Assembly (NCBI RefSeq): GCF_964340395.1
Contig: NC_135551.1
Coordinates: forward strand, 31,163,955-31,227,954
Origin: Glandiceps talaboti
Taxonomy: Eukaryota > Hemichordata > Enteropneusta > Spengelidae
Length of the DNA stretch: 64,000 nucleotides
Direction of reading: 5' to 3'
This document shows positions 20,786 to 30,899 of this stretch, piece by piece. The notes below the pieces were generated by a model, which saw only the letters and a program-made list of their open reading frames with translations, did no database searches and had not been told where the DNA came from. The position numbers were made by a program, and so were the translations under genes. How positions within the stretch are numbered: position 1 is the first letter of the stretch; each line of letters starts with the position of its first letter.

Positions 20786-21185
20786 GTGGGTTTGCATCTT
20801 TTTATGCTTTCTTTTAGAATTCTTCGTAACTTAATAGCGAAGATTTCTTTCTGTACATAAGATTGGGGAAAAAACGTGTTAGTGCTAAAACCATGCACGA
20901 AATCTCGCAAACAGAATTCACTTTTAGACCTCATTACATCTACAACATATTTAAAAAAAATTTAATTGAATCTTTCTACTGACTACTAGTTCGTGATATG
21001 TGTGATTATTATCTACACACGCGAGATAATAGACCTATGCAAGGGAATTTACATCGTAAGAATACATACTAAAAATCTTAAGTGAAAAAGACCAGACAAA
21101 TTATTATCTGAAGAAAGGGCTGGTTTAAATGAAATACAATTTCGATCATACACATTTTACTTGGGTATGTCTATTAGTTAGCACA

Positions 21186-21230
<45 letters not shown>

Positions 21231-24200
21231 AAAATAGGAATGTGAATAAATTAGTATGCAAACTTCTTTCAAAATTTGTCACATCTCTAACGTAAGATTT
21301 TCAAAAATATATCAATACCACAGGTAAATTCTATATGGCAGAAGCTACGTGTGCCAATCATTTTAGTATCAGTACCTTTTCATTGCTGAATAAGATTTTT
21401 CCCTATACTGTTTTCTGACATGCAAATTAAAGCGAGTACACAGCTCTTCCATAGTATTAAGACTAATTTTCACAATGATGGAGAAACGTTGTTATTTTTC
21501 CATTATTATGTTAAAGGGAAATACTAATCGACAGCTGAATGGTAAGTGTATGATTTGCAAATGATGGCATTACTGTTGACCACAATGTGTATATATTAAT
21601 TAGTATACGTAGCAGTACAGTGCAATTAAACAAAGTTTCTTAATCCAACATTCCCTTCTTAGCTTAGAGACTTGTATTCCCCTAAAGGGTTAGTCAGTTC
21701 ACTGTATTGCTCACTTAACTCAACTTAACTCAACTCAACTCAAACTCAACTCAACTTACTGAACTAACACCTTTCTAGTGTTTAAGGATATCAAATATGC
21801 ATATTTTACCCTCCATTGCAGGTGTTAGCAGCGTGTGTACTAATGCAGGTTGGGTGGAAATATCAGCTTATTGCTTCCAGTACTTCCCAGAACCTAAACA
21901 TTGGATAGCTGCACATGCAGAGTGTGTTATGTATGGAGCTACTTTAGCTAAATATGAAGACAAATCGGAGCAAGGCTATTTTTCAGGTACAAATCACTTG
22001 TATCGGGTACGACGATACTTAATTGATGTGGCATGTAACAGTTTTAGTCTAATAATCAAAAATACAGTATTCAACATACAATCCAAACCATTGTATTAAT
22101 TTGAAAGTAATAAATGTTATGGGTCATTGACTGATGGAAAATCAATTTTAACATATCGACTGTGAAAACATACATAGAGATAGAATTTCAAAATACACAT
22201 AATACATTATATCGAAAGACTGACATTTGTGAAATTCATGTAAGAAATTCAATTGATACATCAATTCTCTTCTACTATTATTCATATTAATGTATTGCGT
22301 TATCAATTTAATGTAATTTCTTTCAGAAAAAATATCCCTGACTGGATTGGTCTAACTATGAGATCAACTGATAATGTATTTCTAATATTCATTCCAGGAA
22401 AGCTATCTCCTGCCTGGATTGGTCTAACCATGAGATCAACTGATAATGTATTTCTAATATTCATTCCAGGAAAACTATCCCCTGCCTGGATTGGTCTAAC
22501 TATGAGATCAACTGATAATGTATTTCTAATATTCATTCCAGGAAAGCTATCCCCTGCCTGGATTGGTCTAACCATGAGATCAACTGATAATGTATTTCTA
22601 ATATCCATTCCAGGAAAACTATCCCCTGCCTGGATTGGTCTAACCATGAGATCAACTGATAATGTATTTCTAATATTCATTCCAGGAAAGCTATCCCCTG
22701 CCTGGATTGGTCTAACCATGAGATCAACTGATAATGTATTTCTAATATTCATTCCAGGAAAACTATCCCCTGCCTGGATTGGTCTAACCATGAGATCAAC
22801 TGATAATGTATTTCTAATATTCATTCCAGGAAAACTATCCCCTGAATGGATTGGTCTAACCATGAGATCAACTGATAATGTATTTCTAATATTCATTCCA
22901 GGAAAACTATCCCCTGCCTGGATTGGTCTAACCATGAGATCAACTGACAATGTATTTCTAATATTCATTCCAGGAAAACTATCCCCTGCCTGGATTGGTC
23001 TAACTATGAGATCAACTGATAATGTATTTCTAATATTCATTCCAGGAAAGCTATCCCCTGCCCGGATTGGGCTAACTATGAGATCAACTGATAATGTATT
23101 TCTAATATTCATTCCAGGAAAACTATCCCCTGCCTGGATTGGTCTAACCATGAGATCAACTGATAATGTATTTCTAATATTCATTCCAGGAAAGCTATCC
23201 CCTGCCTGGATTGGTCTAACCATGAGATCAACTGATAATGTATTTCTAATATTCATTCCAGGAAAGCTATCCCCTGCCTGGATTGGTCTAACTATGAGAT
23301 CAACTGATAATGTATTTCTAATATTCATTCCAGGAAAACTATCCCCTGCCTGGATTGGTCTAACTATGAGATCAACTGATAATGTATTTCTAATATTCAT
23401 TCCAGGAAAGCTATCCCCTGCCTGGATTGGTCTAACCATGAGATCAACTGATAATGTATTTCTAATATTCATTCCAGGAAAACTATCCCCTGCCTGGATT
23501 GGTCTAACCATGAGATCAACTGATAATGTATTTCTAATATTCATTCCAGGAAAGCTATCCCCTGCCTGGATTGGTCTAACCATGAGATCAACTGATAATG
23601 TATTTCTAATATTCATTCCAGGAAAACTATCCCCTGCCTGGATTGGTCTAACCATGAGATCAACTGATAATGTATTTCTAATATTCATTCCAGGAAAACT
23701 ATCCCCTGCCTGGATTGGTCTAACCATGAGATCAACTGATAATGTATTTCTAATATTCATTCCAGGAAAACTATCCCCTGCCGGGATTGGTCTAACTATG
23801 AGATCAACTGATAATGTATTTCTAATATTCATTCCAGGAAAGCTATCCCCTGCCCGGATTGGTCTAACTATGAGATCAACTGATAATGTATTTCTAATAT
23901 TCATTCCAGGAAAGCTATCCCCTGCCTGGATTGGTCTAACCATGAGATCAACTGATAATGCATGGCGATGGTTTAATGACGATTCAGTTGCAATCACTGT
24001 ACCTTGGGCACTAGGACAACCAGATTTATTAGATACTCGTAAGAAGTGTGTACAAGAAGATATGAATGGTGACTGGATAACTGCAGATTGTGGTGAAGAG
24101 GCGGGATACATCTGTCGTGAAGGAACCGATACAGTGAACGAGTATCTCGCTGAAACGTCCACAGCATGGCTACGTGAAGCAGATCAAGGTAATTATTGAT

Positions 24201-27200
24201 TTACAGAATTACAGTAAAATGATATTCCCAATGTGAATGGTTAACTGCAGATTGTGGTGAAGAGACTGAATACAGCTTTCGAGCAAGTTTTCACAGTTTG
24301 GATCTATATATCTTTCTGAAGCACCCACGACCTGGCTACGACAAGGAGATCAACGTACGTGTTGTTAATCACCATAAATTACGTCACCTACTGGAAAAGA
24401 ATATTATCAAAAAGCATTCTATCGGTACGACTATTTTGGCCACTTTGTATTTCGTGACTTGGCTGATAAAAGACAAATTTGTTCAATGCAAAGAATTCAG
24501 TAGTCTTCAACAACCAATTAAAGGGCATCATTCAAATTTGCAAAAACGGACGGTGTTCAACTAAAATAGCATCTGTTTTGTCAAAGATCAAATTGGTTAA
24601 ATTGGAATAAAATGCTTTGATGCATAAATATTGTAAAAAACAACTGACGGTGCGATGCTTTGAAATTCTTTTGGTCGGGTAAATCATATATATTACATGC
24701 TATAACATAAAATATGTACATTAATTACTTCACAGCATGTCCCTATATTACTATTGAATTGGGTGAATATGAACCTCTCCTGAACCCTCTCACTGGGTTT
24801 TGTTATGGTCCTTTATTAATATCGAATGAATGGTACAACGTAAAACTCTTCTGTGAAGGAGCGACAGGCTTGATGATAGATATACTTGACGATTTGGAAA
24901 ACTTTGTTGTGTATGCCGAAATAGCAGGTCGAAAAATATAGTAAGTGAAACTATATTATGGAAAGGGTTTGGTATGTCAGTGTCACGTTATGGGAACTCC
25001 TATCACAATAGAAGGGATATACGGGCAAGCAGTGTTGGGTCTATGGTGTAGGGTCTCAGATTCAAGATATATATGAAAACCCGCCTTTTTCTGTATTTAC
25101 TTTTTGTTTTCTCTAGCTATAAATGTCCTTTGTTGTCTCACATTTTGTAAACAATCTCCGTAATATTTTTCCGTTTGGACAAAGTTTAACGTGGATATGT
25201 ACATTGCATATTTATTTGACTCATTATCATATTAATATGTACATTGCATATTTATTTGACTCAGTATCATATTAATAAGTACATTGTATATTTATATTAC
25301 TCATTATCATATCAATATGTACATTGCATATTTATATGACTCATTATCATATTAATATGTACATTGCATATTTATTTGACTCATTATATTAATATGTACA
25401 TTGCATATTTATTTGACTCATTATCATATTAATATGTACATTGCATATTTATTTGACTCATTATCATATTAATATGTACATTGCATATTTATTTGACTCA
25501 TTATCATATTAATATGTACATTGCATATTTTTTTAACTCATCATATTAATATGTACATTGCATATTTATTTGACTCATTATCATATTAATATGTACATTG
25601 CATATTTATTTGACTCATTATCATATTGATATGTACATTGCACATCTATTTGACTCATTATCATATTAATATGTATGCCATGAAATTAGTTTAAATGTAT
25701 AGATTGAAAGAACCATATACTAGATTTGATCGGATAAAATGCTCCATACATTGTATGTACGTTTTAATGCGTATAACTTGAATTTAGTGTTGTATGATAT
25801 CTGTTATGAGTCAGTCTTGTGTTTATGTTTGACAATTAACAATCACCATTAACATGTTCAACAAATGTGTATATTGCCATACGATAATCCCTATATCTAG
25901 CTTGTGTTAGTATAATGTATAGTCACTGTTACATTAGTAGTAACTTGTGAATTTACAAAAGTATTGAATTGAATTGAATTGAAATTTATTCCACCAGAAG
26001 AGAAAAATATATACATAAACTTTGAAAGTACGATGCTTTCAGCAGATTCGTATATGGAGCCTTTCATTTACAGTTACTATTTTGTCTTTAAATTTACTTT
26101 TGGTACGTAATAGCTGTAGTAGTAGTAGTAGTAGTAGATTATATTATTATAATGACATGAGGTAATAAAATACCTCCCACTCATGGGGCTTATAAGTCAC
26201 TTTAAACAAAAAAACAATGTATTCAAATATTGTCATGTATGCTAATTATTATCATTTGTGAGATAATGTTTAACAAAGACATAGTGTTGTTATACCTGAA
26301 CAAAGGAGCGAGAAACTATCGTATAATATCAGCAATTAATGTCTTTTTTAACCTTGTTTTACTTCTCAGTAACGGGGCCTATATTGGTCAAAATACTCTG
26401 GATATCCAGGGAGAGTGCAGGCTGTCAGATCGTACCACTATTGCCACTTATGAAAGAAGTAATCTAAATCCACAGGTTTCAGTTTATTTAACTACTAATA
26501 AAGACTGTCTTAGTATGAGTCTACAGAATGGAGGTGTGTGGGAATGGACGGATTGCACGGACAGTAGGGAAGCATGGTGTAAATATATTCCCCCATCGCG
26601 TAAGTATAATGCAGCTATAGTTTTGCCATACATTGGATGTAAATTTCCTAGTTACCAATCGCTCCTGAGTGAGGCAGAGTCTGTAAAGGTTGAAAGTAGA
26701 CTATCCAAAGTCTGTAAAGGTAGAAAGTAGACTATCCAAAGTCTGTAAAGGTTGAAAATAGACTATCCAAAGTCTGTAAAGGTTGAAAATAGACTATCCA
26801 AAGTCTGTAAAGGTTGAAAGTAGACTATCCAAAGTCTGTAAAGGTAGAAAGTAGACTATCCAAAGTCTGTAAAGGTAGAAAGTAGACTATCCAAAGTCTG
26901 TAAAGGTTGAAAATAGACTATCCAAAGTCTGTAAGGTTGAAAGTAGACTATCCAAAGTCTGTAAAGGTTGAAAGTAGACTATCCAAAGTCTGTAAAGGTT
27001 GAAAATAGACTATCCAAAGTCTGTAAAGGTTGAAAGTAGACTATTCAAAGTCTGTAAAGGTTGAAAGTAGACTATACAAAGTCTGTAAAGGTTGAAAGTA
27101 GACTATTCAAAGTCTGTAAAGGTTGAAAGTAGACTATACAAAGTCTGTAAAGGTTGAAAGTAGACTATACAAAGTCTGTAAAGGTTGAAAGTAGACTATA

Positions 27201-28505
27201 CAATTGGCCAAAGCCAATCGACAAAATTGGCAAATCGACACGTACGATAAAAACGGCATAGGAGCCATTATAGGAAATGCTGATAGGTTTATGGACACAT
27301 TCTTCTCGATAGGTTCATCAAATTCAAATGCACATTAAATTGATACTATTATCGTGCACTCAGTCATACAACGTTACATTTAAGATACTTTTGTTTGTTC
27401 TTTTATAGCGTTATGTCATGTACATACAGATTGTTTTCGAGGCAAATGTCTTACAAGCTATGGTGTATGTCAATGCGAACGGTACTGGCAAATTGATACA
27501 AGTGGATCGTGTACTGGTAAGTGAAAGTGTGTAACACTAGTAATAGATGTTAAATTTTAAGTCAATAAAATACAAATTTAATTTAATTTAATTTAAACTT
27601 CAATATAAAAATACTTGAAGGTTATTAATACCAATAATAGACTTTGTATATTGGATAGTTTTCTTAAACCTGTCTCCCAATAAGTCCAGTGATGGCCGAC
27701 CCTCATGGCTTCCATGTTAATGGTGCAGGAGGAAACATGAGTACCTGGAGAAACCCGGAGAAAACCTGCGTTGTTCGGTAGAGACAAACTGAACAACACT
27801 CTCCTTACGTACAGTGTGGTAAATTTATTCAAACCATTAATGAGTTGGAACCCCGACTGCAGTGGTTAGAGGCTGGTGGTTTAATCACTCGGTCACTGAT
27901 AACCCTTGACCTTTAGGTACTGAAAACACAATTTTCAAAGATATTCTATTACATGTAATATAAAGTTCTGCATTGAATATCTGAAGTCAATTTTCCTATT
28001 TGCTATTACATTTATGTCATTTGTGATATGTATTTCAGTATGCAGTGACGACAATGCTTGCACACAGTATGGTACATGTCAATCTGGGGTATGTGTATGC
28101 CCGAACCCAACACATCCATACAACTCAAACACTTTGGATTGCGATGTGACAGGTAAGGAAATATAAATTGAAAATCTTAGAAAGACAAAAAGATGGCATA
28201 CACAAGACTAGTGTATGAGGATACGTGCATTTTTCAACCTTGGTGTAAGGTTAACACTTTTTGTGACAAATTTCACATTCTGGACTATTTTTATGCAGTC
28301 AGTGAATAATCATCATCACCACCACCACCACCACCACCACCACCACCACCACCACCACCACCACCACCACCACCACCACCAAAACGACGACGACCACCAC
28401 CGCCACCACCACCACCACCAAAACGACCACCATCACCACGACTACGACGACGACCTCCACCACCACCACCAAAACGACGACGACCATCATCACCACGACT
28501 ACGAC

Positions 28506-28536
<31 letters not shown>

Positions 28537-29304
28537 ACCACCACCACCACCACCACCGCCACCGCCACCACCACCAAAACGACTACCACCATCGTCGTCG
28601 TTATCGTCGTCACCATCGTTGTAGTCTCCGTCGTTTTCTGTCTTTTTGTTACGGCCATGTGTTTTCATAATAGTGAATGACGTCATTTGGAATAAGAAAT
28701 ACTGTGAGCATGGTTAGAAAGCAGTACATACTTTATAGCTAGTTTAATTTTGGAGTGGGTGTAGGGGTCTGAGGAGGTGCGATGTTTTTTCTTAAATCCA
28801 ACATTTCTTTTTACACATCTCCCCATAATTAGTAAAATATCATAGACAAGAAGACTATAGACAAAAGAATGACACTAGCACTAAACAGATTGGGGACAAA
28901 ATACTTGCAGAATTAAAAACAAGAAATCCCAAAATATAGTAATAATATGAACTAAATCACATCACATGATTGATGAATATAGTACTTTTATGTTTCTTCA
29001 CTCAGGCACACGACATGAAGTAGACCGACAACGTTATTACAGGACTGCTTTATTTTACTTAGAAGGGAATAACATGGCTGTTGGGAATAATGTAACACCT
29101 TTGTCGAAAACATCGGCCACAACGCTCATCGCTTGTGCGCATGCCTGTCTATCACACGACAACTGTCTGAGTTTTCAATACACGAAAAATGACTATAACA
29201 ATTGTTGGCTTTGTGATGAACTGCTCTCTCTAGATTCTCTCACAGCAGTACCAAATTACCAATACTTTAGAGTCAGTACCGCTGAAGAGCAGGTATTGAT
29301 TTAA
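20737..29304 (+). CDS. Gene B: secreted CTLD-EGF-PAN lectin, 8 exons (whole coding span)
   Basis: Joining 20737-20785, 21822-21986, 23910-24188, 24736-24940, 26370-26599, 27409-27516, 28039-28152 and 29006-29304 gives 1449 nt, 482 codons plus TAA. Intron phases match gene A. Domains: signal peptide 1-16, CTLD1 17-165, CTLD2 166-309, EGF1 310-345, EGF2 346-383, PAN/apple 384-482. The Thr-rich stalk and EGF3 of gene A are missing; EGF2 splices straight to PAN in frame. Exons 2-3 are nearly identical to gene A, while exons 4-8 are clearly diverged. No membrane segment, so probably secreted. Exon 3 sits behind 21 further in-frame tandem acceptors. An in-frame ATG at 20716 would add seven residues; I chose 20737 because it gives the same 49-nt exon as gene A. 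Confidence 0.83.
20786..21821 (+). other. Gene B intron 1
   Basis: GT-AG intron ending ctccattgcag. It contains a poly(T) run of about 35 (21189-21224), possibly the tail of a minus-strand retroposon, and a (caactcaa)-like tract near 21718-21755. No exon seen. Confidence 0.65.
21822..21986 (+). CDS. Gene B exon 2: N-terminal half of CTLD1
   Basis: 165 nt, phase 1 at both ends. Identical to gene A for the first 128 bp. It then diverges abruptly to AKYEDKSEQGYFSG, where gene A has AEYKSISETGYFSG. Donor tttcag|gtacaa. Confidence 0.9.
22327..23960 (+). repeat. 72-bp minisatellite spanning the exon 3 splice acceptor, gene B
   Basis: 22 acceptors with identical spacing (first exon base 22398, last 23910; 1512 bp is exactly 21 units), preceded by a degenerate first copy with acceptor tttctttcag at 22326. 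Units match the gene A array: WIGLTMRSTDN then VFLIFIP in the CTLD frame. All regular units are 72 bp and open, giving one 648-codon frame that is an array artefact. Rare variants include PEWIG, PARIG and PAGIG. Confidence 0.96.
23910..24188 (+). CDS. Gene B exon 3: C-terminal half of CTLD1
   Basis: 279 nt from the last tandem acceptor, phase 1 at both ends. It encodes GKLSPAWIGLTMRSTDN, AWRWFNDD, WALGQPD, KKCVQEDMNGDWITADCG and GYICREG. QPD is kept and WND is absent, as in gene A. Unlike gene A, the exon start (RSTDNAW) is the same as the array unit (RSTDNV). Confidence 0.87.
24228..24276 (+). pseudogene. Truncated duplicate of the exon 3 tail
   Basis: The stretch ending aatgtgaatggttaactgca, then gattgtggtgaagagactga and atacagc, repeats the exon 3 segment for NGDWITADCGEETGYIC with changes (Trp codon kept, final Cys lost). 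It lies about 40 bp after the real exon in intron 3, with no splice acceptor of its own. Confidence 0.55.
24277..24735 (+). other. Gene B intron 3, right part
   Basis: Intronic. It contains an 88-codon open frame (24298-24564) with no recognisable domain and no good splice sites; I do not call it a gene. Confidence 0.55.
24736..24940 (+). CDS. Gene B exon 4: N-terminal half of CTLD2
   Basis: 205 nt, phase 1 in and 2 out, the same size as gene A. It encodes ACPYITIELGEYEPLLNP, GFCYGPLL, LFCEGATGLMIDILDDLE and YAEIAGRKI. Donor tata|gtaagt. Confidence 0.86.
25180..25675. repeat. 40-bp minisatellite, about 12 copies
   Basis: The unit is tatgtacattgcatatttat then ttgactcattatcatattaa, in gene B intron 4. 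Two copies are shortened (25386 and 25535). Confidence 0.96.
25961..26020 (+). repeat. Dispersed repeat terminus (TTGAATTGAA type)
   Basis: gtattgaattgaattgaatt followed by gaaatttattccaccagaag. This is the cleanest copy of a short dispersed family in this window. The pentamer-like (TTGAA) tail suggests the end of a non-LTR element; the family is not identified. Confidence 0.5.
26370..26599 (+). CDS. Gene B exon 5: C-terminal half of CTLD2
   Basis: Acceptor cttctcag, donor catcgc|gtaagt, 230 nt (15 nt longer than gene A). It encodes YNGAYIGQNTLDI, CRLSDRTTIATYERSN, KDCLSMSLQNGGVWEWTDC and AWCKYIPPS. Same cysteines as gene A plus one extra (GECRL). Confidence 0.86.
26676..27202. repeat. 31-bp minisatellite, about 17 copies
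   Basis: The unit is aaagtctgtaaaggttgaaa then gtagactatcc, in gene B intron 5, starting about 75 bp after the exon 5 donor. It does not include the splice site. Confidence 0.97.
27409..27516 (+). CDS. Gene B exon 6: EGF-like domain 1
   Basis: 108 nt, phase 1. It encodes PLCHVHTDCFRGKCLTSYG then VCQCERYWQIDTSGSCT. The donor actg|gtaagtg is present once only, in contrast to the ~24 copies in gene A. Confidence 0.86.
27680..27905 (+). mobile_element. Dispersed repeat with GGAGGAAAC...GGAGAAAACC core
   Basis: Contains caggaggaaacatgagtacc, tggagaaacccggagaaaac and ctgcgttgttcggtagagac, later ggaaccccgactgcagtggt. I recall very similar cores as common dispersed elements in marine invertebrate genomes; this was not checked. 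It has no coding capacity. It lies in gene B intron 6. Confidence 0.45.
28039..28152 (+). CDS. Gene B exon 7: EGF-like domain 2
   Basis: Acceptor gtatttcag, donor gacag|gtaagg, 114 nt. It encodes VCSDDNACTQYGTCQSGVC and VCPNPTHPYNSNTLDCDVT. One codon longer than gene A. Confidence 0.86.
28306..28625. repeat. (CAC/ACC)n trinucleotide tract
   Basis: Long (cac)n with interspersed aaaacgacg and cgacgac. The His frame (28215-28670) and the antisense Gly/Val frames are artefacts. The ACC frame would read almost all Thr, then Ile/Val, but it begins after a TGA at about 28304 with no acceptor inside the tract. It sits where gene A has its Thr-rich exon. Confidence 0.9.
28626..29005 (+). other. Gene B intron 7, right part
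   Basis: Intronic, no repeat recognised. EGF3 and Thr-rich exon counterparts were looked for here and not found. Confidence 0.6.
29006..29304 (+). CDS. Gene B exon 8: PAN/apple domain and stop
   Basis: Acceptor cttcactcag, 299 nt to TAA at 29302. It encodes GTRHEVDRQRYYRTALFYLE, LIACAHACLSHDNCLSFQY, NNCWLCDELL and YQYFRVSTAEEQVLI. It has an extra Cys (WLCDE) and a four-residue longer tail than gene A. No AATAAA was found before the convergent gene. Confidence 0.85.
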
Positions 29305-29599
29305 ACACAGCTCAAGTTCCTTGAATACAAAAGTACAAGAAACTCCTTACATTTAAACAAATAATAGGACACATTCTTTAAAACTCCTCAAATACATACC
29401 CTTTATACTGTGGTCATAAAGTAAAGTAAAGCAATGGCAGGAGGTCAATCGTGTCTCTAAGAAGTCCAATCTACTAGTCAGTAAATATAACCCAGTCACC
29501 CACGGATGAAAATCCTACCCCATACAATCTCTTTGGCAGTCAGTCTATATATATACTAGTTAGACACTTTAACCAGTCGGCTTATTTCATTGAATCAAA

Positions 29600-29745
29600 C
29601 ACTCGTTCAATCAATCAATCAATCAGTCAGTCAGTCAGTCAGTCAGTCAATCAGTCAGTCAGTCAGTCAGTCAGTCATTCAAACAGTCAGTCAGTCAGTC
29701 AGTCAGTCAGTCAGTCAGTCAGTCAGTTAGACAGACAGACAGCAA
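29600..29745. repeat. (CAGT)n / (CAAT)n microsatellite
   Basis: Tandem cagt units, starting as caat and ending as cagacaga, between gene B and the convergent Ig gene. Confidence 0.96.
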
Positions 29746-29870
29746 GATAGTAAACCATCAAGACAGTCTAGACGAACGACCTTAAGCTATAGTGAGCCTG
29801 GGATAGTCAGTACGTTAGTTATCTCCGGTACTATTTGGTCGCCATGGCAATCTATAGTTTGCATTGAGTG

Positions 29871-30641
29871 TTAAACAAACTCCTTAACAGCACTCAGGGA
29901 CATCAACATAAAAACAACTACAATGGCGGACATATCATTTCTGGAATATCCTGCTGTATACACGGTCTCATTCAACGGCACAATTACAGCAACCTTGTAG
30001 CTGACAGTGCGTGAACTTGTAACTTGGCATTTCATCTCCAGAGTGTAATCAGCTATGGCAATGTTATACACACTTAGTTCGTAAACGTTGTTGTCTCTCT
30101 TCATCACAAAACGTCGAGAGTCTGGGGATGTAGTGGTGCCATTGAAGAACCAAGTCATACTCTGTATAGCCGGATTACCAGTCGCACTGCAAGTAAAGTT
30201 GGCAGTTTCTCCAACCTCCTTTACAACACGCATCGGATATAAAGCAACGTCCGGACCATACCTGACTAGAATAGGACCAACAATGCATGACATAGGTGAC
30301 GACAACTCTGGATGCGTTACGGTACAAACCAACGAGTTCCCATGATCCACACCACTTAGCGTCCAGTGCATGATGAGTTTTGTCTGCAATTTTTTACTGT
30401 CATTTGTGAGGTTACCCCCTAACACAACGCCATTTCTGGTCCATTGCAGCTGTGGGAATGGATCGATTCCTCCCGTTGAGCTACAAGTCACAGATACACT
30501 TGTACCAGCTTCATTTGTCTTAGTGTCCCCATCTAGTCCAAATATACCGGCAGTATAACACATAGGATCATTGAAAGGTGCTGAACAAGTCGCATATCCA
30601 AACAACACTGCAATGATCAGGGTAATGACAACTCTCGCCAT
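29871..30641 (-). CDS. Two-Ig-domain surface protein, intronless, probable GPI anchor
   Basis: 256 codons in one exon. Residues 1-20 (MARVVITLIIAVLFGYATCS) are a signal peptide. Ig-like domain 1 spans about 30-125: VTCSSTG with Cys53, LQWTRNG with Trp67, LVCTVTH. Ig-like domain 2 spans about 135-225: ANFTCSATGNP, MTWFFNG, MKCQVTS. N-glycosylation sequons include NLT, NDS, NFT, NGT and NET. The C-terminus (about 232-256) is a hydrophobic AIVVVFMLMSLSAVKEFV with no basic cytoplasmic tail, more like a GPI-attachment signal than a stable membrane helix. Likely a cell-surface recognition or adhesion protein. It converges on gene B, stop to stop 566 bp apart. A single exon is odd beside intron-rich neighbours and may mean retrocopy origin. 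Confidence 0.82.
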   Translation of the reverse strand: MARVVITLIIAVLFGYATCSAPFNDPMCYTAGIFGLDGDTKTNEAGTSVSVTCSSTGGIDPFPQLQWTRNGVVLGGNLTNDSKKLQTKLIMHWTLSGVDHGNSLVCTVTHPELSSPMSCIVGPILVRYGPDVALYPMRVVKEVGETANFTCSATGNPAIQSMTWFFNGTTTSPDSRRFVMKRDNNVYELSVYNIAIADYTLEMKCQVTSSRTVSYKVAVIVPLNETVYTAGYSRNDMSAIVVVFMLMSLSAVKEFV

Positions 30642-30884
30642 ATTCCCTTTGAAGATATATCTAGTATTAACGGAAGGGAAAGTTCAACAATGCCAACAGA
30701 ACTGATTACCTTGTATTCAGAACTGTCACCTTTCCTTCTGTGTACTGTTACAGTTTTGATCTGTGTTTCAGTCCTCAAATCTTTCTGTATTACTATCAAC
30801 GGTGTGATCAGAGGCGTAGCTTTCAGTACTGAATGTTGACGTCAATTGGGTAAACACAGACAATGGGTCACGATCTATCCTTAC

Positions 30885-30897
30885 CTTATATTATATG
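30885..30897 (-). promoter_or_regulatory. TATA-like box upstream of the Ig gene
   Basis: The minus strand reads catataatataagg about 245-255 bp before the Ig start codon. Position and sequence fit a TATA box; nothing else supports it. Confidence 0.3.
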
Positions 30898-30899
30898 CC

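Noticed and set aside
22253-24199. 648-codon plus-strand frame and 619-codon minus-strand frame
   Set aside because: Both arise because a stop-free 72-bp unit repeats in frame. Only the exon 3 portion at the end is supported by homology with gene A and by splice phase.
24298-24564. 88-codon frame in gene B intron 3
   Set aside because: No domain, no splice signals that would keep frame with neighbouring exons.
28302-28679. Thr-rich stretch followed by an Ile/Val-rich 'membrane segment' in the ACC frame
   Set aside because: The frame is closed by TGA just upstream and contains no AG acceptor. The hydrophobic run is made of GTC/GTT triplets continuing the microsatellite.
28215-28686. His-rich plus frame and Gly/Val-rich minus frames
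   Set aside because: Translations of a trinucleotide microsatellite; no flanking coding signal.
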